Below are positions 26,304-35,218 of a stretch of DNA of 64,000 nt, one piece after another. The notes beneath the pieces were generated by a model that was given only the letters and a program-made list of their open reading frames with translations, had not been told where the DNA came from and ran no database searches. How positions within the stretch are numbered: position 1 is the stretch's first letter; the number at the start of each line of letters is the position of its first letter. The position numbers and the translations under genes were made by a program. The DNA is from Treponema sp. (GTDB lineage: Bacteria > Spirochaetota > Spirochaetia > Treponematales > Treponemataceae), in assembly GCA_017938365.1 (NCBI GenBank), contig JAGBBT010000056.1, positions 1 through 64,000 of the forward strand. The letters run 5' to 3'.

Positions 26304-27095
26304 ATGAAGCAATCAACAAATAAAAAAACAAAATTATTCAGAATATTGGCATTTTTTGGACTTGGATTTTTACTTACAGGAACCATAAATAATTTTATAA
26401 TTGGAGTTAATCATTTACCTTTTACTAAATCAATACTTTATCCTCACACAAATTATCTAGTCCCAATAATTAATGTTTCTTGTACTTTTTTTACAATTAT
26501 ATTTATCCTTTGTCCAACTAAAATTTGGCTAATACTTTTTGTCTTATTGGTAGAAGCTACACATCTTATATTAACAGGATATCATTACATAGGTGTATTC
26601 CTATATATTAATAGTTTAATTTTATTTTTTTGTTTTGGATATGCACAAAAAAAATTCAAACTAAAATCAATTGTTTCCATATCAATATTATTTTTTCTTC
26701 TATTCACGCTAATTCCTAGTTATGGTTTGGGAGAATTTTTCTTTTCTATTGGACTCACTTTTTTTTCTTTAGCGTGCTATGTAATTATTTACAAACTACT
26801 GTCTGATAAACTTTCCTTTTTATTGGGAGACTATTACATTCCAGATTATGCACCTTTATTAGACTTACCAGAAAAAGGTTCTACATTAGATTTGCATAAA
26901 TTAAATTTAACAGAAAGGCAAATTGCTTGTATACATTACACAATAGACAGTACTTACAACTACAAAAAAATTGCAGAAGAACTAATTACAAGTGAATCAA
27001 CTGTAAAAAAGAATATGCAAGATTTATATAAACTTTTTGGTGTAAAAAACAGAGAAATGCTAAGGCTTTTGCTCATACAGTACACAATTATTTAA
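26304..27095 (+). CDS. Membrane-bound LuxR-type transcription regulator
   Basis: A 263-residue protein. The first 180 or so residues are strongly hydrophobic and predict about six membrane helices; about 195-263 form a LuxR/GerE helix-turn-helix (LNLTERQIACIHYTIDSTYN, then KKIAEELITSESTVKKNMQD and LYKLFGVKNREMLRLLL). It therefore probably senses a membrane or extracellular signal and binds DNA from the membrane. No phosphoreceiver or ligand domain is seen. Direct repeats upstream of its promoter suggest regulation. It stands alone; the next gene, 87 nt away, has its own promoter. Confidence 0.85.
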   Translation: MKQSTNKKTKLFRILAFFGLGFLLTGTINNFIIGVNHLPFTKSILYPHTNYLVPIINVSCTFFTIIFILCPTKIWLILFVLLVEATHLILTGYHYIGVFLYINSLILFFCFGYAQKKFKLKSIVSISILFFLLFTLIPSYGLGEFFFSIGLTFFSLACYVIIYKLLSDKLSFLLGDYYIPDYAPLLDLPEKGSTLDLHKLNLTERQIACIHYTIDSTYNYKKIAEELITSESTVKKNMQDLYKLFGVKNREMLRLLLIQYTII

Positions 27096-27147
27096 TAAAA
27101 ACTTTACTATTATCTGTCATTTCTTTTTACCATATTATCCTTGAATC

Positions 27148-27176
27148 TTGACAACTATGTTTTATTTCTTCATATT
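27148..27176 (+). promoter_or_regulatory. Promoter of the DUF5312-like gene, near-leaderless
   Basis: Perfect TTGACA (27148-27153), a 17-base spacer, CATATT (27171-27176), then 6 nt to the ATG at 27183. No ribosome site is visible. Confidence 0.55.
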
Positions 27177-27182
27177 TAAATC

Positions 27183-28715
27183 ATGTCAGAAAATAAATTT
27201 GAGTCATCTTTTTTTCAAAAATTCTTTAATTCATTATTTAGAAGCAATGATCCTGAAGCAGAGAAAAAAAGACAATTAAAATCCATCGCAAAGAACTTAT
27301 CTCATATGGGATATAAATTTTACAAATCAGGTTCTGATCAAATTCAGCCTCAGTTTGGAAAATTTTTCTTTGATATGTACAAAATAGTTTCACAAGCACA
27401 ATTATTCTTCCAAACTCAGCAAAATCCTAATTTTTATAAAAATATGGTAGTGGAATATTCATTATCAGAAAAACAAAAACAGTTAATAGAAAACCTAACA
27501 GAAGAAACAATTCAAAATGTTTCACGAAATGTTCCTTTTAATGAATTAAAAACAAAAATAAAAAACGATTTAGAAAATTTTATTGCAGAATTTGACATGG
27601 ATAAAGTTAATAAAATTGATGGACTTTATACTAAATTACTATGCTTTAAATCATTCTGTTTATACGATTTTTATTTTATGTTAAAAAAATTTGATTCTTC
27701 TATAAGAGAAGGAGAATTCAACAGATCTCCAAAATTTGAACCAATAGATGCGGCATATATTGCTGATGATTTAAAAGATTTCCTTTCTATTGTGTATTCA
27801 ATGCCATTAGAAGAATCATGGGATGATTTAATGTTAATGTTCAAAACTGTAAAAGGTGTTGAACCTGTAAAACCTAATCAATGGAATAAAATAGTTTCAA
27901 AACTAAAACAGTTATGTAATCACAGAATTTTTGACATGATAATTCAAATAATAACAAAAGACCCATCTTATGTAACAGATGTTTCAGAAAAAAAAGAGCG
28001 TGTTGTAGAAGCTTATATCGAATCAATCAGAAGTCAAGCTAGTTCTACGTTAAAAAAATTAGAGTCAGAACAAAAAAATTCTAAAATTGATAGTCTTCTT
28101 GTTCAAATATTTAATACAAGTTCTGTTTCAATATTAAAAAATTATACAGAACAAGGTAGTGCTGCATTTGAAAAGAAGGAATTAGGCGGTTATGAATATG
28201 CTCGTCCACTAAACTACCTAAAAGCCTTTTTAGTTGAATTTGTAAAACGAGATATTAGAGAATACGCAGATTTGGTTATTATTCGTGGAAAATGGACAAC
28301 AGCTCCACTTTCAAGCCAAATGAGTGAAGATTACCATGTAATGCTAGAAATGTCAGATGCAATAACAGCATTTGATGACAAACATGCAGAAGAAGCAGAA
28401 ATTGGAATTAAATTAAAAACTTTACTCCCTCGAGCAGAACGTGATAAAGACTCTGGAAACATAATAAGAACTTTACTAAAAGATTCGAATGAACAAGCAC
28501 GCGAATATTTAATCGAGTGTACAAGAGTTATGATTTCTTTTGCAAAAACATTAAAGATGTTGATAGAAGATTACCAAAAACCTCGCGGTGAAATTGTTAT
28601 GAATTGGAAAGAACTAGATCATTTTGCAGAACATCCTATTCAGCAACTTAGTGTAGAAGTATATAAGAAGATTTATTTGTTTGTAAATTTGATGCAGGGA
28701 TTTTTACAAAACTAA
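27183..28715 (+). CDS. Spirochaete-conserved protein (DUF5312-like), unknown function
   Basis: A 510-residue soluble, mostly alpha-helical protein with no signal peptide or membrane segment. Blocks include FQKFFNSLFRSNDPEAEKKR, KFGKFFFDMYK-type segments, PLEESWDDLMLMFKTVKG, and ELGGYEYARPLNYLKAFLVE. I associate it with the spirochaete DUF5312 group, with moderate certainty; no catalytic motif is seen. It has its own promoter and is convergent with the metNI operon, whose terminator lies in between. A cytoplasmic scaffold or regulatory role would fit, but nothing in the context shows it. Confidence 0.65.
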   Translation: MSENKFESSFFQKFFNSLFRSNDPEAEKKRQLKSIAKNLSHMGYKFYKSGSDQIQPQFGKFFFDMYKIVSQAQLFFQTQQNPNFYKNMVVEYSLSEKQKQLIENLTEETIQNVSRNVPFNELKTKIKNDLENFIAEFDMDKVNKIDGLYTKLLCFKSFCLYDFYFMLKKFDSSIREGEFNRSPKFEPIDAAYIADDLKDFLSIVYSMPLEESWDDLMLMFKTVKGVEPVKPNQWNKIVSKLKQLCNHRIFDMIIQIITKDPSYVTDVSEKKERVVEAYIESIRSQASSTLKKLESEQKNSKIDSLLVQIFNTSSVSILKNYTEQGSAAFEKKELGGYEYARPLNYLKAFLVEFVKRDIREYADLVIIRGKWTTAPLSSQMSEDYHVMLEMSDAITAFDDKHAEEAEIGIKLKTLLPRAERDKDSGNIIRTLLKDSNEQAREYLIECTRVMISFAKTLKMLIEDYQKPRGEIVMNWKELDHFAEHPIQQLSVEVYKKIYLFVNLMQGFLQN

Positions 28716-28754
28716 AAAAAATGCACAGTAGAAGATCTTACTATCTACTGTGCA
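28714..28754 (-). terminator. Terminator of metNI
   Basis: An 11-bp perfect stem (TGCACAGTAGA, 28722-28732, with 28744-28754) and an 11-nt loop. On the minus strand it is followed by eight T (28714-28721), so it serves metNI. The plus strand lacks a T-run. Confidence 0.9.
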
Positions 28755-28763
28755 ACAAAATAA

Positions 28764-29417
28764 TTATCGCTTTTTTAACATTCCTTCACTTAACTTTGTT
28801 CCACAGAATTGAATCAAAGCAACCATTACAATTATAACAATAACAGAAGCTATCATAACATCCGTTCTGAATCGTTGATATCCATAACGTATTGCTAAAT
28901 CTCCTAATCCACCGCCACCTAAAGTTCCAGCCATGGCAGAATAGCTTATAAGATTAATTATTGTTAATGTAATTCCAGAAATAACAGAAGGTAACACTTC
29001 AGGAATTAAAACTTTGTAAATAATCTGCCAATTTGAAGACCCCATAGCTCTTGCAGCTGTAATAACACCGGGATCAATCTCAATCAGAGCAGTTTCAATT
29101 ACTCTAGCAACAAAAGGAGCCGCAGCTATAGACAACGGTATTATTGTTGCACCTGTTCCAACAGCCTTTCCTAAAACAAATCTCGTAAAAGGTAACAAAA
29201 CAATCATTAGAATTACAAATGGAAAAGACCTCAAAATATCTATAATTCTACTCAAAATAGTATTAAATAACTTCTTTGGCATAATTCCTGTTGGACTAGT
29301 TACAAACAACAAAACCCCTAAAGGAAATCCAATTAATACAGAAAAAAATGTCGAAAATAAAACCATTAATAATGTTTGAAGAGTAGAAACTCCCACCAAC
29401 TCAATAATCTGACTCAT
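28764..29417 (-). CDS. metI: Methionine ABC transporter permease MetI
   Basis: A 217-residue inner-membrane permease with about five helices and the ABC-importer coupling loop ITAARAMGSSNWQIIYKVLIP (EAA-type, Ala then Gly spaced as usual). It would move methionine or a related amino acid with MetN. The open frame extends upstream, but the ATG at 29417 has GGAGGA at good spacing and overlaps the metN 3' end by 17 nt, a typical coupled arrangement. No metQ binding-protein gene follows; a terminator comes directly after, so the binding protein must lie elsewhere. Confidence 0.9.
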   Translation of the reverse strand: MSQIIELVGVSTLQTLLMVLFSTFFSVLIGFPLGVLLFVTSPTGIMPKKLFNTILSRIIDILRSFPFVILMIVLLPFTRFVLGKAVGTGATIIPLSIAAAPFVARVIETALIEIDPGVITAARAMGSSNWQIIYKVLIPEVLPSVISGITLTIINLISYSAMAGTLGGGGLGDLAIRYGYQRFRTDVMIASVIVIIVMVALIQFCGTKLSEGMLKKR

Positions 29418-30438
29418 TATATTCCTCCACATCAACACCATAATCTGCTAAATATTTTAATACTTTTTCTATTTCAGTTTTTTCTCCTAAAAAATCAACA
29501 TATAATGCACCTGCTTTTGAGCCATTAAAATTTATCGTTCCGCCTGCGCATATGTTAAACTCTAAATCAAACAATTTTGATATACGGCTCAAAATCGGCT
29601 CATCAGTTTTTTTACCAATAAATCTCAAAATATATTTTCCAGAACAGTTTGACCACTGAACTACATTAGCTTCATTTTTATCTAAACTTTCAGAAGGTAA
29701 ATGTTTTATGAAATCTTTTGTAACATAATGTTTAGGCTTAAAAAATATATCTTCAATTAAACCTTGTTCTACAATTTCTCCATCATTAACAACAGCAACA
29801 TGTGTACAAGCTTCTTTCACAACTTCCATCTGATGAGTAATCATAACAACTGTTAAATTCATTTTTTTTTGAATTTCTTTTAATAGTTTTAATATTGAAA
29901 TCGTTGTTTGAGGATCTAAAGCACTTGTTGCCTCATCGCAAAACAGAATATCAGGATTATTAGCTAACGCTCTTGCAATTGCAACTCTTTGTTTTTGACC
30001 ACCTGACAATTTACTAATAGGAGATTTAGCTCTATCACCAAGTCCAACAAGTTCTAATAGTTCTTTTGTTCGTTTTTCAATCTCTTTTTTAGGCATACCT
30101 ATTATTTCCAAAGGGTACGCAACATTCTGTTCTGCATTACGAGAAGAAAACAAATTAAAATTCTGAAAAATCATCCCAATTCTGCGACGACGAGCAATTA
30201 AATCTTTACCATTTAAAGAGTCAACTCTTTCTCCATTATATAAAATCTCTCCAGAATCAGGCTTTTCTAATAAACTTATAAGCCGAACTAGAGTTGACTT
30301 ACCTGCTCCACTCTTCCCAATAATTCCAAAGATTGTATTTGAAGGAATTTTCAATGATGCCTTTTTTACAGCATGAACAACACCTGATATTGTTCCACCT
30401 GTGTAGGCTTTTTCTAAATTTCTTATTTCTATATCCAT
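29401..30438 (-). CDS. metN: Methionine ABC transporter ATP-binding protein MetN
   Basis: A 345-residue ABC ATPase. Walker A is GKSGAGKST, the signature is LSGGQKQRVAIARAL, Walker B is ILFCDEATSALDP, and the switch His is in MITHQMEVV. A C-terminal NIL domain (about 270-345) senses internal methionine and inhibits transport in the Escherichia coli homologue, which supports the substrate assignment. AAGG precedes the ATG. The 70 nt upstream are too short and show no SAM riboswitch. It forms an operon with metI, 17-nt overlap. Confidence 0.92.
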   Translation of the reverse strand: MDIEIRNLEKAYTGGTISGVVHAVKKASLKIPSNTIFGIIGKSGAGKSTLVRLISLLEKPDSGEILYNGERVDSLNGKDLIARRRRIGMIFQNFNLFSSRNAEQNVAYPLEIIGMPKKEIEKRTKELLELVGLGDRAKSPISKLSGGQKQRVAIARALANNPDILFCDEATSALDPQTTISILKLLKEIQKKMNLTVVMITHQMEVVKEACTHVAVVNDGEIVEQGLIEDIFFKPKHYVTKDFIKHLPSESLDKNEANVVQWSNCSGKYILRFIGKKTDEPILSRISKLFDLEFNICAGGTINFNGSKAGALYVDFLGEKTEIEKVLKYLADYGVDVEEYNESDY

Positions 30439-30508
30439 ATTATAACCTTAAATAATTCCTAAGTTATGAATATCATTATATTGAGGAACAAGAAAACTAA
30501 CAAGCAAG

Positions 30509-33370
30509 TTATTTTAGTACAGAATCAACTAGTTTTTTAAAATCAGCATCTATCTCAATTTCAGTTTCAGAAGGCATTCCATCAATATGATAAGTTCCAT
30601 CTGTATCTAATATTATTGCATCAGGGACACTTGATTCTAAATCTGTTATATTATTGTTATTTGCTGCAAAACTTGTAAACAAGAATGGCAAACTATCATT
30701 TGAATTATTTAACATTTCAACATTTTTTATATTACTTTCATTTTCTTTTTCAGAGTTAATACTGTTTTCTTCAATAGCAATATTTTCGGAAGAATCAACG
30801 ACAGCATTAAGATATTGCTCCTTATTCTCTGAGAACTCTTTCTTAATTTCTAAAGATTCATATTGAGTATCATTATCTTGTAAAGAATCTAAATTTTCGT
30901 CCATCTGAATTTCATCATCCTCATTGAAGATTTTTTCAACATTTGAAGGTGCTGATATGATTTCTGTGTTTTCATTATCAATAATCTCTGAATTATCACT
31001 CTCAATACCTGTTAAATCATCTCTATTTAATTCAATTTCGTCTAGTGCAGAAAAATCCATAGAACTGATACTAAAATTCTCAACGATTTCATTAACCTCA
31101 TTATTAGCCTTAAAGTTATTAACAGAACTAAACTCCATAGGTTCTGAATCTATATCATCATATTCAATATCATTTTCTGGAGTTTCAAAATCATCTATAA
31201 ATTCAGAAACATCTGTATTCTCTATTTCATCCAGAATAGAAACCACTTTTTCATTATTCGCTTCCGAAACTTCTTCTAATTCCTCAACAGATTCTGCTTC
31301 TGGAATTTCTTCCAATTCTTCAACAGATTCTGCTTCTGGAATTTCTTCCACTTCTTCAACAGGTTCTGCTTCTGGAATTTCTTCTAATTCTTCAACAGAT
31401 TCTACTTCTGAAACTTCTTCTAATTCTTCAACAGATTCTGCTTCTGAAACTTCTTCTAATTCCTCAACAGATTCTACTTCTGGAATTTCTTCTAATTCTT
31501 CAACAACTTCTGCTTCCGAAACTTCTTCTAATTCTTCAACAACTTCTGATTCCGAAACTTCTTCTAATTCCTCAACAGATTCTGCTTCTGAAACTTCTTC
31601 CACTTCTTCAACAACTTCTGCTTCCGAAACTTCTTCTAATTCTTCAACAGATTCTACTTCTGAAACTTCTTCTAATTCTTCAACAACTTCTGATTCCGAA
31701 ACTTCTTCTAATTCCTCAACAGATTCTACTTCTGGAATTTCTTCCAATTCTTCAACAACTTCTGCTTCTGAAACTTCTTCCAATTCTTCAACAGATTCTG
31801 AAGCTATATGAATATTCTCAGCAAATTTTTTCGTTTCAGAAACACTTTGAGTTGCATCACTTTTGTCTTCTATATATGTTGATTGAATTTTTATGTTACC
31901 ATTTTTAAGTATTTCTTCTAAAATACTTTTTAACTGTGAATTATCTATTGATAATTTTGGATTTGCTAAAACATTCTTTTGAGATACTCCTAGCACAGAA
32001 AGTATTTCTGACCAATTTTTCTCTAACAAGTTGTTTACTTTTTGAGAATGTTTTTTTCCTCTTCTACCAAGGCTTTTTCTTATTTCTTCATTTAATTGTT
32101 TTTTTCTTTCAATAATATTATCTGATAACAAGTTAGTATTTTCGTCAGATATTTCTTTTGCATTTACATACTCTGTAATAAAGGCCAATTGGAATCTTTT
32201 TATTCGATCTTCTATAACAACCATGTCATCATGTTTAAAGTTAAAGAACAAAAACATTATTAAAAAAATTGTCACAAAAATCAAAACTAAAACTAAAACT
32301 CTTAAACTTGTATTAACTTCAAATATTCTTGCATCATTAATTAAGCTAATATAGAAATTTGAATCCACCTTTTTTGTAAAAAGGCTCCATTCATAGGATT
32401 TAGAAAGAGTTTTTTCTGAAACTTTACCATTCTCATTAAAGTCTGAAACATAAACATTATCATCAATAGGATTTTTTACATTATCAATAACAGTATCTTC
32501 TTCTGTAATTTTATAATTTCCTGATAAAGTAAAATTTTCCTCTGAAATATCATCTGATTCTGCAATATTTATATTATTTATTTTTTCCAAAATACTTTGT
32601 TTTAATACATTTAAACTTGCATTTGAAAAATCTAACGAACCATATGGTAATCCAAAAATGTAACATCCTTTATTAGTTTTAGAATCAACTAAATATTCCG
32701 CAGAATTTTTTTCAGCTAATGTAATTAAATTTTTTGAAAATAAATATCTTATAAAATCATTAGATTCACAATAAAAAATCGCCGTACACTTTACATTCTT
32801 TGCACCAAAATCATCTAAACCTATCAACGGAAATGAATATAAAATCTGATTTTTTATTGGATCACTATAAATTTTATATTTTGTTTCTGTTAGACATTTT
32901 ATATTTTCAAAACTTGATACATTTCCTTGTTCAAACAATTTATTGTAATCTTCATAAAGAATTTTTTTGTTATCTTGCTTTTTCTTATCAAGTTCAAAAG
33001 TACTAAAATGAATTCTCTTTCCGTCATTTTCAACTATTCGAACACCAATTAAATAAGGAGAAACTGCCAAAAATTGTGCAAAAACAGACGTTCTTTCCAA
33101 CACCTGCTCATCAGAAGGTTTTGATTGTGTGAAAGAATCAATACTTTTTTCTTTTAAAAAAGTTTCAAATCTTCCTATTAAAATACTATCATATTGTTTT
33201 TTTTGAACATATAAATTTTCTAATTTCTTTTCTATTGGTCTTTTTACAGTTGGCTGATAAAATTTTGCTTCTATAAAATCAAACTGTCCAGATAAAGTCA
33301 AAACAGAAAAGACTGAAAAAAAGAGAACCGCTATTAATAAACTTAAAGAAATTTTCTGACTAGAAGTCAA
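30509..33370 (-). CDS. Two-helix membrane protein with acidic 12-residue repeats
   Basis: A 953-residue protein. Helix 1 (about 9-29) and helix 2 (about 352-376) enclose a mainly extracytoplasmic domain of some 320 residues, possibly a sensor domain. The cytoplasmic part (377-953) is strongly acidic. Residues 525-704 are 15 exact-length repeats of 12 residues, pattern E-x-V-E-E-L-E-E-[VI]-[SP]-E-x; the remainder is Asn/Glu/Ser-rich and probably disordered. The start is a TTG at 33370 with AAGGGG six bases before it. The layout recalls treponemal acidic repeat proteins, but I see no sequence match beyond acidity. Function unknown; scaffold or cation-binding roles are guesses. Confidence 0.8.
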   Translation of the reverse strand: MTSSQKISLSLLIAVLFFSVFSVLTLSGQFDFIEAKFYQPTVKRPIEKKLENLYVQKKQYDSILIGRFETFLKEKSIDSFTQSKPSDEQVLERTSVFAQFLAVSPYLIGVRIVENDGKRIHFSTFELDKKKQDNKKILYEDYNKLFEQGNVSSFENIKCLTETKYKIYSDPIKNQILYSFPLIGLDDFGAKNVKCTAIFYCESNDFIRYLFSKNLITLAEKNSAEYLVDSKTNKGCYIFGLPYGSLDFSNASLNVLKQSILEKINNINIAESDDISEENFTLSGNYKITEEDTVIDNVKNPIDDNVYVSDFNENGKVSEKTLSKSYEWSLFTKKVDSNFYISLINDARIFEVNTSLRVLVLVLIFVTIFLIMFLFFNFKHDDMVVIEDRIKRFQLAFITEYVNAKEISDENTNLLSDNIIERKKQLNEEIRKSLGRRGKKHSQKVNNLLEKNWSEILSVLGVSQKNVLANPKLSIDNSQLKSILEEILKNGNIKIQSTYIEDKSDATQSVSETKKFAENIHIASESVEELEEVSEAEVVEELEEIPEVESVEELEEVSESEVVEELEEVSEVESVEELEEVSEAEVVEEVEEVSEAESVEELEEVSESEVVEELEEVSEAEVVEELEEIPEVESVEELEEVSEAESVEELEEVSEVESVEELEEIPEAEPVEEVEEIPEAESVEELEEIPEAESVEELEEVSEANNEKVVSILDEIENTDVSEFIDDFETPENDIEYDDIDSEPMEFSSVNNFKANNEVNEIVENFSISSMDFSALDEIELNRDDLTGIESDNSEIIDNENTEIISAPSNVEKIFNEDDEIQMDENLDSLQDNDTQYESLEIKKEFSENKEQYLNAVVDSSENIAIEENSINSEKENESNIKNVEMLNNSNDSLPFLFTSFAANNNNITDLESSVPDAIILDTDGTYHIDGMPSETEIEIDADFKKLVDSVLK
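31259..31798 (-). repeat. Fifteen tandem 36-bp coding repeats
   Basis: 540 bp made of exactly 15 units of 36 bp, each encoding E-x-V-E-E-L-E-E-[VI]-[SP]-E-x. Units starting ESV and EVV partly alternate, so a 72-bp higher-order period is visible. Units differ by a few bases. Because the unit is a multiple of three, gain or loss keeps the frame. The opposite strand is an open frame of Ser/Thr/Asn residues, which is a mirror effect. Confidence 0.95.
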
Positions 33371-33457
33371 ATTTTTCCCCTTCTATGACAATTTTCCAAT
33401 TTTAATTCTATGTTTATAAGAATCACCGTTAAATTATCGGCATTTCCAATTTCAAAA

Positions 33458-33486
33458 TTCACTCTTTTTACTTAAAAGTATATAAT
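33458..33486 (+). promoter_or_regulatory. hflX promoter, near-leaderless
   Basis: TTCACT (33458-33463), a 17-base spacer, perfect TATAAT (33481-33486), then six T and the ATG at 33493. No ribosome site. The position supports 33493 as the true hflX start. Confidence 0.6.
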
Positions 33487-33492
33487 TTTTTT

Positions 33493-34760
33493 ATGATTGA
33501 AATAGATAATAATCCGGAAATAACAGCTTTAATTATAGGATTCCAAAACAATGATTTGTCAGAATTAGAAGATCTTTGTTTCACTTTAGGAATAAAATCC
33601 TGAATAAAGTTTCTTTATCAAAAATAGACCAATCTCCAGTTTACGGCGTTGGTTCTGGCAAAGCAAAAGAAATTGCTGCATTTTCAAATGAATTAGATGT
33701 TGACCTTCTTGTATTTGATTTTGAAATTTCTCCTAGAAAACAAAGAAACTGGGAAAAACTTGTTCAGTTACCTGTTATTGATAGACACGAAATAATATTA
33801 AGAATTTTTGCAAAAAGAGCCAAAACAAAAGAAGCTGTGTTGCAAATACAATTAGCTAAATTAGAATATTCCTTACCAAGATTAGCTCACTCTTATGGAG
33901 ATCTTGCAAGACAACGAGGAGGAAATTATGGTTCAAAAGGTGCAGGCGAAACACAATTAGAACTTGATCAAAGACAGGTTAGACAAAAAATTCAACAATT
34001 AAAAAAAGAATTAATTCAAGTTGAAAAAGAACGACAAACTCAAAGAAAACGCAGAGGTAAATTACCTTGTCCGTCAGTGGCAATTGTAGGATATACAAAC
34101 GCTGGAAAATCAACATTGTTAAATGCATTAACAGGAGCGGAGGTTCTCGCTGAAGATAAATTATTTGCTACATTAGATCCAACTACAAGACGATTAAATA
34201 TTAAAGACTGTGGTACAGTTTTATTAACAGATACAGTTGGATTTATTTCAAATTTACCTCATTCCTTAATAAATGCTTTTAAATCAACCCTTGAAGAATC
34301 AAAAAATGCACAATTACAATTAATAGTTTTAGATGTAAGTGATCCTAATGTTTTTAAGCAATATGAAACTGTAATTTCTGTATTACAAGAAATTGACGCA
34401 AATTCTATTCCTAAAATTATTGTACTAAATAAAATTGATACTATAGATAAAAACAATGCGGTTTATCTACAATTGATTAAGCAATTTCCAAAAGCAATTA
34501 CAATTAGTGCAAAAGAAAAAAAAGGATTTGACAGTTTAATTTCTGAAATTTGTAATGAATTATTAGGCAAAAAGCGTTTATTAAAGATTCCAATAGAAAA
34601 AAACTTTTTATTAAATGACTTAAGAAAAAACGGAATAATTATAAATGAAAGTTGGCAAGAACAACATATTTATGTAGAAGCAAGAATTGGTCCAGATACA
34701 GACAATCAAACTGAAAAACCAAGGCTTCTTGCAATATTTGAACCATATTTGATAGACTAA
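33493..34760 (+). pseudogene. hflX: GTPase HflX, interrupted by a -1 frameshift
   Basis: HflX is a ribosome-binding GTPase that splits stalled ribosomes. The gene is in two frames. From the ATG at 33493, 36 codons read the family N-terminus (TALIIGFQNNDLSELEDLC, then TLGIKS and a stop at 33601-33603). The rest reads in the -1 frame: ILNKVSLSKIDQSPVYGVGSGKAKE, the glycine-rich linker GSKGAGETQLELDQRQVR, and the G domain (GYTNAGKSTLLNALTG, DTVGFISNLP, LNKID). One added A in the run 33594-33597 restores a protein of about 422 residues reading LGIKILNKV. It may be a sequencing error, a real mutation, or slippage on the AAA codon. Translation from a TTG at 33576 alone would lose the N-terminal strand. 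Confidence 0.85.
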
Positions 34761-34764
34761 TTAT

Positions 34765-35217
34765 ATGAACTTAAACAAAGTACTTTTTTCGATTCTTATT
34801 TTTATTTTCGTTACAATTATAATTGGAACAATTTACTGTTTTATTCAAAAAAAAGAATCTATTAAAGTTCCAGAAACTATATCTCCAGAAATTAATCAAA
34901 ATCAAAAATCATATTTCACTGAACTGGGACAACTCAGATTATCCACAAAACCAGATAAAAATGATAAATCTACGATTATAATTTTAACACCATTAATCGA
35001 ATACGATTCTAATAATAGAATTTTTTATGAAGAACTAGATACAAAAAAACTTCAAATTTCACAAATAATATCTAATTACTTTACAAGTAAATCAATAAAT
35101 GAAATAAAACAAAAAAATGAACATGCAATAAAAAGCGACCTTTTAGCAAGTATAAATTCTATATTGGCTTTAGGTAAAATTGAAAAAATTTTCTTTGCTG
35201 ATTTTCAGTTTTTATAA
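34765..35217 (+). CDS. FliL-like membrane protein
   Basis: A 150-residue protein with one N-terminal membrane helix (about 5-28) and a periplasmic domain. The C-terminal third (ISQIISNYFTSKSINEI, then KSDLLASINSILALGKIEKIFFADF) matches the end of FliL, which supports stator function at the flagellar motor. The N-terminal half is weakly conserved. It starts 4 nt after hflX, with no ribosome site, so is probably part of that transcript. Spirochaetes keep the classical fliL in the large flagellar operon, so this may be a paralogue. It is convergent with the M23 gene, 1 nt away. Confidence 0.6.
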   Translation: MNLNKVLFSILIFIFVTIIIGTIYCFIQKKESIKVPETISPEINQNQKSYFTELGQLRLSTKPDKNDKSTIIILTPLIEYDSNNRIFYEELDTKKLQISQIISNYFTSKSINEIKQKNEHAIKSDLLASINSILALGKIEKIFFADFQFL

Positions 35218-35218
35218 A

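Noticed and set aside
30439-30508. SAM riboswitch before metN
   Set aside because: Only 70 nt are available and none of the conserved SAM-I helices or a terminator is seen.
31259-31798. CRISPR array suggested by regular 36-bp repeats
   Set aside because: Units are contiguous with no spacers, and the reading frame runs through all of them as part of a larger protein.
30924-31811. A 295-codon plus-strand open frame rich in Ser, Thr and Asn
   Set aside because: It is the mirror of the acidic 36-bp repeats on the minus strand, which contain no stop in that frame. There is no promoter or ribosome site and the composition is that expected from the repeat.
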